A stretch of 64,000 bases of DNA from Isoetes taiwanensis (taxonomy: Eukaryota > Streptophyta > Lycopodiopsida > Isoetales > Isoetaceae): positions 12,036,787 through 12,100,786 of the forward strand of contig JAJEKV010000005.1 of assembly GCA_021234155.1 (NCBI GenBank). Reading direction: 5' to 3'. The stretch's first letter is position 1. Each line of letters begins with the position of its first letter. Under the pieces are notes generated by a model, which was not told the origin of the DNA, made no database searches, and saw only the letters and a program-made list of their open reading frames with translations. A program made the position numbers and the translations under genes. Shown in pieces: positions 32,839 to 44,990 of the stretch.

Positions 32839-33324
32839 ATGATGGGGAAGAAGCGGAGCAGAGCAGCAGTGCAAAATGGAGCAGAAGAGGGGGCTGTTTG
32901 TAAGAAGAGATACAAAGGCGTTAGAATGAGGTCATGGGGCAGATGGGTCTCTGAAATCCGGGATCCGCGCACTGGCTCCCGGATATGGCTGGGCAGCTTC
33001 GCCACGCAGGAGCTCGCCGCTCGAGCGTACGATGCTGCCCTTCTTCGCATCCACGGCCCTGATGCTGCCCTCAATTTTCCCCCACATTCTTCCCCTCCCA
33101 GATTTGCTCCCGATTCTGAGCTTCCAATTAGCCTTGATCCTCCTCCTCAACCTCTTAGACTTGCTGAGGATTTTTTGGAGCAAACCCAATCCCAAATTGG
33201 CCTGTTATTTGAAATGGCCCTTGCCATGCTTCTGCCTGCCGACCTTACCCTTCCCATTTTTAGCCCCATTAGTGCCCACCATGATCTCACATTCTGGGAG
33301 CCTGCTCTCTGGTCATATTCTTAA
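32839..33324 (+). CDS. AP2/ERF transcription factor (ERF gene 1)
   Basis: 161 residues, no intron, starting at the tandem ATGATGGGG. One AP2 DNA-binding domain at about residues 23-80: [38 protein letters not shown] and GPDAALNFP, with a basic KKR lead-in. Such proteins bind GCC-box or DRE/CRT promoter elements in the nucleus. The domain has Val at position 14 (DREB type) and Asp at 19 (ERF type); the overall sequence looks closest to the small DREB A-4/TINY-like group. A conserved block [19 protein letters not shown] and a [10 protein letters not shown] end recur in the copies at 54117 and 55550. The frame is intact and GC-richer than its surroundings. An ERF pseudogene lies 1.8 kb downstream. 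Confidence 0.88.
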   Translation: MMGKKRSRAAVQNGAEEGAVCKKRYKGVRMRSWGRWVSEIRDPRTGSRIWLGSFATQELAARAYDAALLRIHGPDAALNFPPHSSPPRFAPDSELPISLDPPPQPLRLAEDFLEQTQSQIGLLFEMALAMLLPADLTLPIFSPISAHHDLTFWEPALWSYS

Positions 33325-34728
33325 CTCTCTGCTTTCCGAAGAATCTCCACGCTTCCGTTTTGTATGATCCGTTGGAGCTGTTCACAGCAGAAGTAATTCA
33401 CAGATGGATACAATTCTAGACTTGAAATATATTTCACCATTAGTAAAGTCCCGAAGCCTCAGGAACTGCTCAATGTAAAGGCATGCCCACCATTTCGGTG
33501 CTCCTTAGATTTCTAGAGATGTAATAAGCCATCCCTACCTGCAAACGCCAATCCAAATGGTCCAACCTATGAAATTACAGTTTCAGAACGCAATGTATTC
33601 AATATTAACGTGTAAAAAGGATCCGATCTACCAGAGACAACTGCACATATTAGAATTATTATTATACATACAACGATTACAAATGCAAACTCCTATTATT
33701 AGATCCAATCTTATCTCACACAAAACAGAAGCATTTTCTTTATCGATATGACTAATGTGCTGCTACGGATTTGCTTTCATTGCGGACTTATTGTATCATT
33801 GCTTCATCCATATAATCGGCTTCATGGAGACCATTGGATGAAGAAATATTCCCAAGAATATTCCCAACGCACCGTTTGCTAGAAATAGAGATGGGTCAAA
33901 CCCCATTTTTCATGTCACATTACGACTATGCAACCTCAGTAAGTCAAGATATCCCTAAGTCAATGCAATGTATCAAAATATACTAGTGTTATTATAGAGA
34001 TCAGATCAGACTAATGTGTGCTGCACAATTGGCTGTGTGCAACACCATAAAATTACAACCAATGCGCTCCCCTATAAAGCTTTCACAAAAAATATATGGT
34101 TCCTCTGATAGTCCTTCACAAGAAGCAAATAGAAGCAATACCATCATCATGGATAAATAGGAAAGACGTTGCACAAGCCGAGAAAAATCTGCACTATCTA
34201 AGCAAGGATTTGTACTCTGCAACAAAAAATACGAAGCTTCAACACAAGAACCGGCCTCACTACCCAAGGACTACTGTCCAAAATCCGTGAAAAAGCTGTC
34301 GGTCCAATTCCATAGCACTATCCCGTCAATTCTGAACCCTCAGCCTTGTGTCAAAGAAACTGCATTCAGAGAAACGGCCAGAGAAGATGCCATGTCAGGC
34401 CATTCTACAAGCTCTCGAAAAAGGCTTTCCAGCCGCCTTTATCCTAAAACTTTATAAACCAATAGCTTCATGTCTTGAAACCCCTTTTCTACCGGCAGCA
34501 TTATATGATACAATGTACCAATACAACTACAAAACCATGCAATACCTTAACACACTGCCCCTCAAGTTTATAGTGATCCAACGGTTCAGATCAATCTTGA
34601 TCAGTGTGTTACTGGAGCTATAACACACTGGAGCTATAACCTAGGGTGTTATGAAATGGACAGATCCAGATCGATTTTGATGGTGATCGGATGGCTCAAA
34701 ACTCTCGGGGCAGTGTGTTAAGGGCGAT
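33325..34728. other. Region downstream of ERF gene 1, no gene recognised
   Basis: The sequence after the stop does not match the 3' flanks of the other ERF copies, so the duplication boundary or a later insertion lies near the stop codon. At 34560-34680, CCAACGGTTCAGATCAATC and GATCCAGATCGATTTTGAT are related blocks leading into the foldback at 34729. No ORF is convincing. Confidence 0.5.
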
Positions 34729-34868
34729 AACGCCCTGGCCCTTGGGTGTTACTTCAAAAAAAAAAATTCGGGCCATCAAAATGGCTCGGGCGTGCGTTAT
34801 GCACACACCCTCGCCATTTTGATGGCCCTCGAATTTTTTTTTCAGTAACACCCTCGGGCCAGGGTGTT
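34729..34868. repeat. Compact foldback (MITE-like) element
   Basis: Arms 34729-34794 and 34804-34868 are near reverse complements (AACGCCCTGGCCC, GGGTGTTACTTC plus an A run, GGGCCATCAAAATGGC) around a 9 base loop. The arms include an A-run/T-run pair. The short loop and long arms fit a foldback MITE. Flanking duplications were not identified. Confidence 0.8.
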
Positions 34869-35154
34869 CATTATCTACACTATATGTTCACTCATAAGCG
34901 TTACTAATTTTGGAAACACAATGTGAAGCTATCTATACTCAGATAGTTTTAACCCAGATTTGTATATAGCACTATATTTGCATATCAAGATATAACAATT
35001 TGACCTCCAACATCTCTCATCTGTTTCCTACGGCACCCATTGGGTATGGGTATGGGGGGGAGGGGATGCCATCTACATATAAATGACCTGAAAGTTGTGA
35101 TGTTAGCAATTTCAGCCAATCTGAAGGCATCAATGTATGTCCTTACAGTTAAAA

Positions 35155-35420
35155 TCTGAAGGCCAAAATATTGAAGAAGCGGGTGGTGTTTGTATATTAG
35201 AATGAGGTCGTGGGGCAGATGGGTCTCGGATATCTGGGATCCGTGCATTGGCTCCCGAACATGGCTAGTCAGCTTTGCCACACAGGAGCTTACCACTCGA
35301 GCACATGATGTTGTCAGTCTCTTTACCATACTTCTGCCTTTTGATCTTACTGTTCGCATGTGTCGTCAAATTGGTGCCCAGCATGATACACTATGGGAAT
35401 CTACTCTTGTATTCTTAACT
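35155..35420 (+). pseudogene. AP2/ERF pseudogene with internal deletion (ERF copy 4)
   Basis: Begins AAATCTGAAGGCCAAAATATTGAAGAAG, matching the N-terminal codons of the other copies, then [20 protein letters not shown] and a decayed end of the AP2 domain. It jumps to the C-terminal region ([19 protein letters not shown]), skipping about 180 bases that include the end of the AP2 domain and the linker. A TAG stop lies just before the AP2 core (GTATATTAGAATG). It cannot encode a DNA-binding protein. Its downstream flank is of the common ERF type, unlike that of gene 1. Confidence 0.88.
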
Positions 35421-36352
35421 CTAGGCAGCCCAAAATCCTATCTAGCAATTTACTATTTGGTATATCAGTTGCAATAAGATAAGCGGTTGTTTGAACAGTA
35501 AACATAGCAATAAATGCTTTTCAACCTAATTTCACAACAATTTATATTATTTCATGGGAATGTCCCTTGCATGCTTTTCAACCTAATGTCATGACAATTT
35601 ATATTATTTTATGGGAATGGTCCCATAGACCGATTGGTCTCCGTGGACGATAAAAGTACCTTCCTTCCTTCCTTCCTTACATTGCGTGCCATTTGAGAGT
35701 GACAAACTATAAATAAATCATAAATTTGGTAACTCTCTACATGAAAGTGGAAGACCAAACTATATTTTATCCCATATTGGTTAACATAGTAGATGGTTAA
35801 TATAAATTTTGACTACTTGCACTTAACCATGTATCTAGGCTAAATAAAGAACAGATCTTATCCAGGCTAGCTAAGAATTAATCTTGCCCTAACAACTTAT
35901 ACCTTAATAAGGAAAGATGTCAATTTTCATAAACTTATACAACGTACACCCTAATGAGGAAAGGTTATATATGTGTGATTAAAATTTTGAAGGGATCTAA
36001 TTTGGATGAATGGCTCAGAGGTGGACTTTTGAACGGTGCTCATTAAAAGTGCTCTAACATGTCTGGATATTGGCCATTAAAAGTGCTCTAACATGTCTGC
36101 ATATTGGCAGGATTGAAAAAAGAGGGTGGAATAACGTGGCCAAAAGGGACTTTTTTTTATACTTCGGTAATGTTTTTAGAAAAGTGCCATTAAATCCTTA
36201 ACTCACATGGCTCTCTAATAAACACACAACAGATTTAACCTCTGCTAGTTTTCAATGACACATTGATTGAGTAAACAAAGGCAGAAGAAAAAGGAAGAAA
36301 TAGCTATGAGTGACAAAATTGACCTACATTATTTGTTCTAATATAACAACAA
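35421..36352 (+). repeat. ERF copy 4 downstream flank
   Basis: Colinear with 9380-9452 plus 13567-14289, so it supplies the empty-site sequence for the Helitron at 9453. It contains a 59 base insertion of a LINE 3' end at 35619-35677 and a short duplication AAAGTGCTCTAACATGTCTG (36046 and 36076). Confidence 0.85.
35619..35677 (+). mobile_element. Tiny 3'-end fragment of a LINE
   Basis: GGTCCCATAGACCGATTGGT and CTCCGTGGACGATAAAAGTA followed by (CCTT)n match the 3' terminus of LINE 1 (reverse complement of 14320-14350). It interrupts the paralogous flank (uninterrupted at 13643-13652). It is an extremely 5'-truncated insertion of about 40 bases plus tail. Confidence 0.7.
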
Positions 36353-36485
36353 GAGAATTGTAGGTATGCTAGCAATGTTGAAATTGCACCAAGGTCTCCA
36401 TGATATAAAGCATTGTACAAAAAAATGAAACCCAAATTGCACACCCTTAATGCTGCATGAATCCTACAACGTTGAATCCAACCTT

Positions 36486-36517
36486 GGTGCCCAACAACAT
36501 TGGGCACCATTACTAGT
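36486..36517 (+). other. Orphan Helitron 3' terminus
   Basis: GGTGCCCAACAACATTGGGCACC is a stem-loop followed by ATTACTAG and T, matching the 3' end of the Helitron at 26424-32106. No matching 5' end was found between the ERF flank (ending about 36352) and here, so it is either a very short or a 5'-truncated copy. Confidence 0.7.
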
Positions 36518-38456
36518 ATACATAAGATTTTGCACCAAATCTCACCCAAAATAGCAACTCTATCGATTATATTGCCAAAACCATTCAAAATTTGGGTCTA
36601 TTCTACAATTTCTCCACATTATTGAGTTCTTGATTTTGTACGTGCATGTTATGCAACGCTTCTTTTAAATGATAAGACCCTTCCATTTTTTTTATGTCCA
36701 GAAGTTTTATTTGCAAGTGTCAAGGTGTCGTATATAAACTTATTGAATTTTCATCATTTCAATCCTCATATATCAATTTTGACATCCATGTTCTTGGGCT
36801 TACATCATGGAGACAATATATGAGTCTTATCCACACGAGTGCACGTTAAAATGGCTTCTCAAAAATGAGAAATGCATATGTGACAAAGCTAGGCATTACA
36901 AGTATACAGGAAAAAAACGTGCAGTCCATTAGATGTGCAAGTAGGACTTTATGTCAAAATGACACAAACACAAAAAAGAGAAGGTGGAGCCCTGGCCCCC
37001 TCCTTCCCCTATGACAAAAAAAGGGAAAGAAAGTACCAATCGACGTTGGACTGCAGCAATGCCATAATTGCCATCACTTAGAGATTGGCGGTGTCAAAGT
37101 TTTTATGCCGATAGACAAAGATATTTTTTAGGATGGAGACACATTCGAGGATGTAGCATTTTCCATAGGAACTATTTACAGACATCATATATATGGTTAG
37201 ATACATTACATCTCGAAGTTTGTAAAAGATAATCCCTTTTCTTTTTTTCTTTTTCTTTTTTTGGAATGATAGAAAAACGTTCAATAATCAACAAGTACAT
37301 ATTACAAGATGTACACATTCCATCTAGTTGTTTAAGCCCAAGAAAATGATTCTAAGACATGAGCATGAAGCATTATGTACTTACTTTAGCATAGGAAACT
37401 AATGATAAAATTATCTTGAAGATATTAAATTCAAATACGGTCCTTCACCTGTTGCTCAAGGGAGGAAGACCTATAAGCCACCATATCTTAGCTGAACTAC
37501 AACAATAACACTACAAACACTAGTACGTTAAGTACTGTATTAAACAAAAAGGTGCGCAATTTGGCAGAGTAGCTTTAAGGTATAGTACGTATAGTACCAT
37601 TCATGAGGTATTATAGATACCTAAACATTAAATTTAAATATGCATACACAAATAACACTGCGTCTCCATCATTTGATCCAGCACATTCAGAATTATTATT
37701 ACCTATTGTTGGATTTCCCAAAAGAGAGGTGATGACAAAGAAAGAAGAGGCAATACACTTCTTCTCTACCATCTTGCATCTTCAGACCACATGTTTTTTA
37801 TTGCTTATAGAATAGGTAAGACACGAGCAGCTAAACGATGTCATATATTGCGTCAATTTTGAGATTGAGATAGTTGCCTTCACATTTTATGGAATGGGAC
37901 AGTAACTAGCGATGAACATCTTAATATGTTCAAGAAGATTTGGCATTGCTCAAGGAGGTCAAAATCGGCTATAGTATGACACGCACGTATAACAGTAAAA
38001 ATGGGCTATGTATAGATGGGGTCGAGCAATCATTTTCGACCAGCGAGCATTGTCCAACTTTCACTACTAGATGATGTTTGTAATACTTGTTTGGGTTACA
38101 AATAGTTTGTTTTTACATGTTGTTTTTACATGAGTTATACTTATTTTGTTTGTTTGGTTTTTTGTTTGGGATATATGTCCATTATTCGATGATGGGGTCT
38201 TGCCCCCTTGTTTGATTTGGGCTTAATGCCCTTGTGCATTTGTATTGTCCCATGGCCCTTGATGGTCGGTGTGGACGTTAAAAATATCTATTTATGCATC
38301 TGCCTACTTTCTAGTTATAAGTCAAAACTTGCCACAAACCTAACACTCTTGTCATAAAAATAAGTTTCTATACAATTTTTCTTCTCCTCCCCCTCCCCCG
38401 TTTTGTGGGGGTGGGAACTTGGACCAAGGGGTTGGGTGAGAGATGGAGATAGATGG
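36518..38456. other. Unassigned region with a LINE 3' relic
   Basis: No gene is recognised. At about 38080-38305 the stretch GGTCTTGCCCCCTTGTTTGA ... GTCCCATGGCCC ... GGTGTGGACGTTAAAAATA resembles the 3' end of plant LINEs and of LINE 1 here, so it is probably an old 5'-truncated insertion. Confidence 0.5.
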
Positions 38457-38732
38457 CAAAAGAACTTGAATTTGTCAGTTGCTAATTTGGACATGGAAGT
38501 GGAACTTTGTTTAGAGATATATATTTGAACTGCTATATGAAGAGAAGTTGCTAACTTGGAGCTTGGACATGAGAGTGGGACTTTATTTAGAGATCTATAT
38601 TTGAAATACTATATGAAAACAAGTTCGAAAAGAATTAGGTTAACACTACTTGTTGGTAGAAGAAGAGATTTTCCTATACTCAATTGAGATGAACTAGACA
38701 AGTTGCATAGTTACAAAGTATGGTTGTTGTAA
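38457..38732 (+). repeat. Detached upstream flank of ERF gene 2
   Basis: Colinear with 54985-55180 (upstream of ERF copy 3) and with 26339-26423 plus 32107-32220. It contains a local duplication (GTTGCTAATTTGGACATGG, 38480, and TTGCTAACTTGGAGC, 38549). It ends GTTGTTGTAA at 38723-38732, which recurs at 53138-53147 where the ERF 2 upstream sequence resumes. Confidence 0.85.
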
Positions 38733-38734
38733 TT

Positions 38735-38765
<31 letters not shown>

Positions 38766-38964
38766 TAAGAGTGTGTTTTTTGTTATTAATAATAATAATA
38801 AAGATACAGAGAGTCCCCAATGGGACAAATAGGAAGCATTAGGGCTATTATATGGGTTCTCTATGCATCATGATGTGCGTACTAAGGGAAGTCCTATTCC
38901 ACAACAACATAATGGTAGAGAGACCCTATCTGGTCAGTTACTCAGATTGCTTTCTCCACTAAAC

Positions 38965-41900
38965 TCAAATTATTCCACCATTAGACCTATCGTAAAAGTC
39001 CAGGTCCTCAGAGCTCATCCAATGGCACTTAAAGTAGTTATAAAATCCTTCAATCTTACCAATTCTGTCCAATCCCTTATTGTAACTCATCCCCATCTTC
39101 CTGTGGTGGGACAATGCCATTAAAGCAACTTCCTTATTAAAAAGACTCTTAAGTTTCTCAATAGAGATAGATTGCCCCCCCAAAGTGACATCGCACCGAT
39201 GTCTCCATATAATCCAGAGAGCCACACTAACCAGGGAGGCATCAATACAATCTCTGTCTAAGATCATAACAACATTCGGCCACCCAAGTTGATGCATATG
39301 CAGTCTCATAATAGGGCATGCCCAATACCAGAACTCAATAATTCTTGGACAGAAGAAGAGATGTGAAAGAGATTCGCTAGCCTGGCACCCAAGAGGACAT
39401 AGGTCTGAAGACACAATTCCTCTATGGACCAGCTTCACTTTAGTGTTGAGACCTCCTTGGAGAGCCTCCCATCTAAAAAATTGTATTCTCCTAGAGCATA
39501 AGGTTTTCCAGGAGTTTGCTAAGAGGAGCTTAGCCGCCGATCCATTCACTTGAAGCCTAGCCTCTGCTTTAAGAGGGGAGTCATCACAAAGGGCCCGATG
39601 TATACTTGCAACATTGTATGTCTCCTTACCTGCACATGACCACTTTTCCTCAGGACCAGTAGACCCTGAGAGAAGCTTAACATTACCTAGAATTTTTCGT
39701 AGTATCTTTCTATCACCCTCCCCTGCTCTTTGCACTTTGAGTCTAAATTCCATCCAAGAGATCCATCTATCGTTTTCCCAAAGATGCTGCAATTTTAAGA
39801 TCCCATGGTCTCGCCATTTCTTAAAGATCTTTTGAGGATGAACTAATGCCAAGGAACGTCCATTAAACTCCCATACATGAGTGTTCGAGAATATCTTGAC
39901 TTTCCCAAAATTTCTCGGGTATAGTCATGGGGGAGCATACTATTTGCACCTCCCTCCAAGCATGAAGAATACGCCTCATGACTGGGGAAGTGCCAGGGGC
40001 CACCTTAAAGTTACAAAAAAAAGGCTCCTAGTTCATCCCTAGGAAGAGATGGTTTACCTTGAATCTTGCCTGATCAAACCCGATTAGCAACAAATGCCGA
40101 GCGGGAGATGTATCCCCTTGTAAAACTTCGCCCGGACATATCTAGCGCCCGAGCTTGAGCTGCGTAAAAGGGTCCTTACATCCAATCCCTCCATCCCTTT
40201 TATCCCTACATAGCTCGGACCAAGCAACGTTAGCCATACCCCCCCAAATGAACTTTCTAATGATAACCTGTATTTGATTATAAATTCCTTTCTGGGCTAC
40301 CAGCACTGACGAGGAATATATGTGAGAGCGGGCGAGCGATTAGCAAGCTGTTACTCTTTCCTTCTGAGATAATCCTTTAGAGGACCATAACCCAACCTTT
40401 TTTCTAAGTTTGTCTAAAATAGGAGCCCAGAGACCCTTCATATTATCTGAGACAGAAAGGGGCAAACCCAATAGCTTAATTGTTTCCCCTGCAGCCACGA
40501 CTGGGAAGCCCAATCCATTAGCACGAGGGTCAATATCTCCCTCTAAAGCCCATAAAACGGTACATTTAGTGGCATTTAGCCCTATGCCTGATATAACCTC
40601 AAAAGCAATCAATATCTCAATTTTAAAGGAATGAAAGCCGCCATCGTCATACCCGAGGAACATAAAGGTGTCATCCGCATATTGCATGATTGTGAGTTTT
40701 TCTTGATTCGGTAAAAAGCCGCACCATTGATGCCCCTTCCAATACTTTGAGATTAACCATCCTTGTGAGAAGGTTGGCCATAATTAAAAAAAGGTATGGG
40801 GCAAGTGGGCAGCCCTGCCTAATACCCTTCCTGAGGTCAAAGAGACCAGAAGGTTCACCATTAACCAAGACAGATGCAGAGGCAAATTTGTTCATTCCCA
40901 TTGAGATGTCGATGAACTGCTTATTGAATCCCATGTGGCTCATCACTTCTCAAGAGCCATCCCACCTAAAGGGAATCATAGGCCTTTCTAAAATCCATCT
41001 TAACAAGTACACAATTTTGCGGGTGTAGATGCGCACCAATGCATACCTTCTCTAGCCGCTAGGTAATTGTCCAAAATATATCTACCTGGCAGAAAAGCTG
41101 ATTGCTCCCTTCCAATAACCCTGTTCAAGATAGGCTTAAGACGGTTGGCGATGCCTTTCATGATTACCTTATATAAGACATTTGTTAGTGCAATGGGACA
41201 CCACTCCCCAAGTGATTGAGGTCTAGAGACTTTTGGGACCATAGTGATGAATCCTGCCGCTAGAGTTGGATGTAACGAGCAAGAGGACCAAGCCCCCCGA
41301 ACAGCCTCCACAAAGTCTGGTCCAAGAGCGTCCCAAAACTCCACAAAGAATTCAGGAGGGAAGCCATCAGGGCCTGGGGACTTACCAGAGGTCAGAGAGC
41401 ATAGTACTTTAAATATCTCCTCTTCGCCCGGCTGACGCAGTAAAGTTTGGTTGTCATCCGTAGTAATCTTATGTGCCCAATCAATCTGGGCCAACCAAAG
41501 AGAGATTTGGGATTGATAAGAAGATGGGAGATTGTCTGCTTTGAATTGAGCCTGAAAGCTGTCCCGAATAAACGCCTTGATAGCCCTGGGATCAGAAAGT
41601 ATATTTTGACAGTTATCTTTAATTGAAGTGATACTGTTCTCTGCTAATCTGGCCCCTGCCATTCTAAAGAAGCACTTAGAGTTTTCATGATCTGACTCTG
41701 CGTACCACTTTGTTTTAGAACGAACCGCAGCCCCCCTAGCTTCCTCCTCCTCAATAGCTTTGGCTTTTGTTTCCAGTTCCTCCTCTAAGGATTGTTTGTC
41801 TCTGTTATGGGGATCAAGTAACAGATCCTGCTTGACTGTCCTTAGAAGGTTATACACGACATTTTTTTCTTTCTTGAATTTCAAGCACTTCTCCTTGCCC

Positions 41901-42796
41901 CATTTCTTGATCCACATCTTCATAAGGCTGATCTTCTTAACCCAAGCCTTCATGGAAGGTAGGCATTCCGTATTAGTTAGAGAAGCCAGGAAAGTCCTAA
42001 AGGGTCTGCAGAATGCCTCCTTCCCTAGTAGGGAGGTATTGAACTTGAAAGGCACATTCCCTCCTCTTCTTTTAGTAGGGATACTTTCCAACACCTTTTG
42101 TGGCACGTGGTCTGAACGAGAGAACGCAAGCTCTCCTTCAACATAACATCCGTCCATGAAGGAGGCTGTCCTATTAGCCATGTAGAACCTGTCTAGTAAG
42201 CAGTATACTCTGTCATGCCCCTTCTGTTTATTAGACCAGGAAAATGCAGCGTTAGATGGAGGAATTAGGGAGAAGCCAACGCTGTTTAAAAGTGAGTTCC
42301 ACGTAACTTCTTCCTCTTGTAGCAAATTCCTGTGCAGCCCAATTTTTTGATCCCATACATCTGTCATATTCAGATCCCCTCCAAGGATCCAGTTTTCAAC
42401 TCCAAAACCCTGATGAGTTATCCAGAGCTCAATCTCTCTCCACATAGCTGCCCTTTCTGCAGGTTTATTAGAGGCATAAATGTTGATGAGCCCCCACATA
42501 CAATTATTTGTTTCAAAAATTACACCTTGCCATCTACCAATTCCCCCTGCATATTGATACTTTTGGATTTGTCCCTTCCATAAGATACAAGTGCCTCCTT
42601 TAGTTCCTTCAGCCGCACAACTAAAGGAGGAGTAATTTCCTCCAATCCAACTGCCAATGGACCTGGCCTCAAAGTCTGGAAGTCTATGCTCCTGTAGAAG
42701 GATGACATCCGCCTTCATAGACCTAATAGCTGCTAACACTCGACCACGCTTAAGAACACCCTTGATGCCACGCAAATTCCATGAGACAATAATCAT
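38965..42796 (-). pseudogene. LINE 2 ORF2: endonuclease, reverse transcriptase, zf-RVT
   Basis: From ATG at 42796 an open frame of 598 codons carries the endonuclease motifs SWNLRG, LQEHRLPD, GGDLNMTD and SRSDHVP, and the start of reverse transcriptase (SGKSPGPDGFPPEFF, QSAFLPGRYILDN). After a frameshift near 41030 come MDFRKAYDS (motif A), then GIRQGCPLAPYLF (motif B, 40946-40671) and MQYADDTFMF (motif C, from 40687). A separate 295 codon frame, 39852-38965, holds the zinc-knuckle region CPLGCQASESLSHLFFCP. All catalytic residues are visible, but at least three frame breaks and a stop after AYDSL inactivate this copy. The enzyme nicks target DNA and primes reverse transcription there. Confidence 0.9.
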
Positions 42797-44574
42797 AAGT
42801 TGAGAGTTGTGGGACGGCCAGCTATACCATTGTCATCAGCGGAGTTGCTAAAGGAAGAGGTCGAAGCTTTCTTCCTTTTCATCTCACCAGAGTTATCTGG
42901 ACTCATATTTGCATCCAGCTTATTTTTCTTACCAAGTAGAGCAAATGGGTTCTCTAGCATCTCCACGTCATCTATTGTATCTGTATCATTATCTGCCCTG
43001 TTGGAGTTGCCTTTATGATTCCCCAGAGCCGGTTCAAGGAGCCTTGCTCCTCGTGTATTCTTGGTTATCATACCTGCGAGAGCCCCCTTCTCAGTAGAAG
43101 ATACCTCTGAGATATATTTAGACAGAGCTGACATTGGTTGTGGAGAGTCTGCACATTTTTAGTTCACCATGTCAAGAGAGCCTCTAGATTTCCTGGCTAG
43201 ATTTCTAGCTCTTATACCATGTTTGGAGGCCACCACTTGCCATTGAGTCTCCCCACCTAGGGTGTCCACTTTAGAACTTGGCACACTCGGGGTCGCGTTT
43301 CCAGGCACACCGGATGAAGAAGGGGTAGCGAAAGCTGGTGCGGGAGCAGGAGTAAATGGGGGAGTGACCGCAACCTGGAGAGGAACATGTGTCCCTTGAG
43401 GGGCTTCTTTCTATGTGTCGTCTTCAGTCACATGCACATGTTCTCTGTCATTGCCCTCGGAGGCATTTTGATCGTTGACGTTTGCATGGCTTGGTTTGAT
43501 CACCTCTTCTAGTTCCACATTGGGGAACATCCTCCTTATTTCCCATCCATTTAATAGCTTGAGTAAAAACTTAAAGCAACACATTCCACTTTTCACGGTC
43601 ACTCCTTTGGCGATCTGCGTGTTGGCTGTGATAGCAACACAGATTCTAGGTCCTTTGGCAATAGAGTGAGATACATATGAGCCTAACGTATTGGCAATAG
43701 ATTTTAGGAACTCCGGGACTAATAGGTCTGGTGGGAGATACTCTATTTCAAACCAGCAGGGGATTTTGATAGCGGAAAGCTTATTAGGGAGAAAGCCTGG
43801 CGTGTAAAACTGGTACAAAATGAAGCCTCCTGCAAATGGGTCAGCTGCACGGGCAACTAATCTATCCACAACTGCTTCACTATCAAACATGATGAGAAAA
43901 AAGTTGTTACCCAGTGCCTTCAGCGATTGGTGTTGGGGCAAACCTAACCTCTTCAGGTGAGCTGATAGCCATGAGTTTAACCTGCGCAAGTCCAGGAAGC
44001 CCCCAGTAAAGAAGCCCACTACTGAGCGCGAGATCAAACTTTCCAGATACCTTTTGTGCATCTCGTGATTAATTTCAGCCACTGGGAAATTACCCTCTGT
44101 CTCCATATTAGTGCCACTGACCAATCCAGGCTCAGTATTTGTAGTTACTACCTCAGGGTTCTGACCGAGACCTTTCTGTAATGCTTGGAGAGCCTCCGTG
44201 ACTCTTGTGCTTCTGTTAGTAGCATGGGTTTGCTTTTGAATCCACTCCGAGAATCTCGGCTTGTTCACTATTCTCACTGAATCCTGTCCTTTCCAGGCTG
44301 AACCCTTTGGATGAATCACCCTGTTTTGTGTAAAATTCCCTTGGCTAGCAACATTTCCATCATTATGATGCTCTGATCCAGTATTTTTTCCCCTGTTTGG
44401 TGCCCTGCTTTCTAGAGATGAATAATCAACTTCAGTTTCTGTCTTGTTTACTTCGGTTTCTAGTTCTTCCATAGGTGAAGCTTCCATGGATGATTCTGAC
44501 CTGCTAGATTGTATGGATATTCCCTGTCCACTCGCTCTGCCTCCTGTCCCTGCCCCTAACATTGTATCTTTCAA
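42793..44574 (-). pseudogene. LINE 2 ORF1 (RNA-binding-type protein)
   Basis: One reading frame runs from 44574 to 42793, interrupted by TAG at 43413-43411 and TAA at 43161-43159. It contains a DUF4283-like segment (VVGFFTGGFLDLRRLNSWLS ... FFLIMFDSEAVVDRLV ... GFLPNKLSAIKIPCWFEIE) and low-complexity acidic and Pro/Ala-rich linkers. No CCHC knuckle was found. In LINEs this ORF coats the RNA. Its stop TGA overlaps the ORF2 start as ATGA at 42796-42793, so ORF2 may be translated by stop-restart. The TAG and TAA make this copy defective unless they are sequencing errors. Confidence 0.75.
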
Positions 44575-44990
44575 CTTATGGATAACTCCGATAGCGCAAA
44601 CGCTTGCTTGGCAGCCAGATCTTCCCTTGCAGTTGCTTTACCTACTCCATTGTATTGTGCTGAATGGTCTATATTATGTGAAGCAGGAGAGGCAGCAAAA
44701 GGGCCTAGATTTATATCAGACAGTTTAGGGAGATGACTTACCTTGTGCTGGGCAGAAGCCCCAATTACTGGATCAGGATTGATGGAAGCCCCATCTTCTG
44801 GGGACGATTTTCTGGCCCCTGAATACCAGCCTGAACTAACGCTGGCAGGGCGAATTGGAGGCCATGGGGCCTCGTTGTGCTCACCTGGGCCGAACCCAGG
44901 TCGGTTCCCTAAAGCACAGTTTCATTATTTTTGGACAATACCTGAATTTGTGGACTTTTTTTGGACAGACTCGCTTCGATGACAGTTTTT

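Larger units (their letters stand above)
38733..44990 (-). mobile_element. LINE 2 (two-ORF non-LTR retrotransposon)
   Basis: On the minus strand: ORF1 (from at least 44574, with remnants up to ~44990), ORF2 with endonuclease, reverse transcriptase and zinc-finger regions, and a 28 base A tail (T run at 38733-38760). The 3' side abuts GTTGTTGTAA, a likely target duplication. The 5' boundary is uncertain: coding-like sequence of ORF1 fades near 44990, and further 5' sequence may lie beyond a later insertion. Compared with LINE 1 it is much better preserved and so younger. Confidence 0.88.

Noticed and set aside
38965-44574. LINE 2 as an intact active element
   Set aside because: Two stops in ORF1 and at least three frame breaks in ORF2, although all catalytic motifs are visible.
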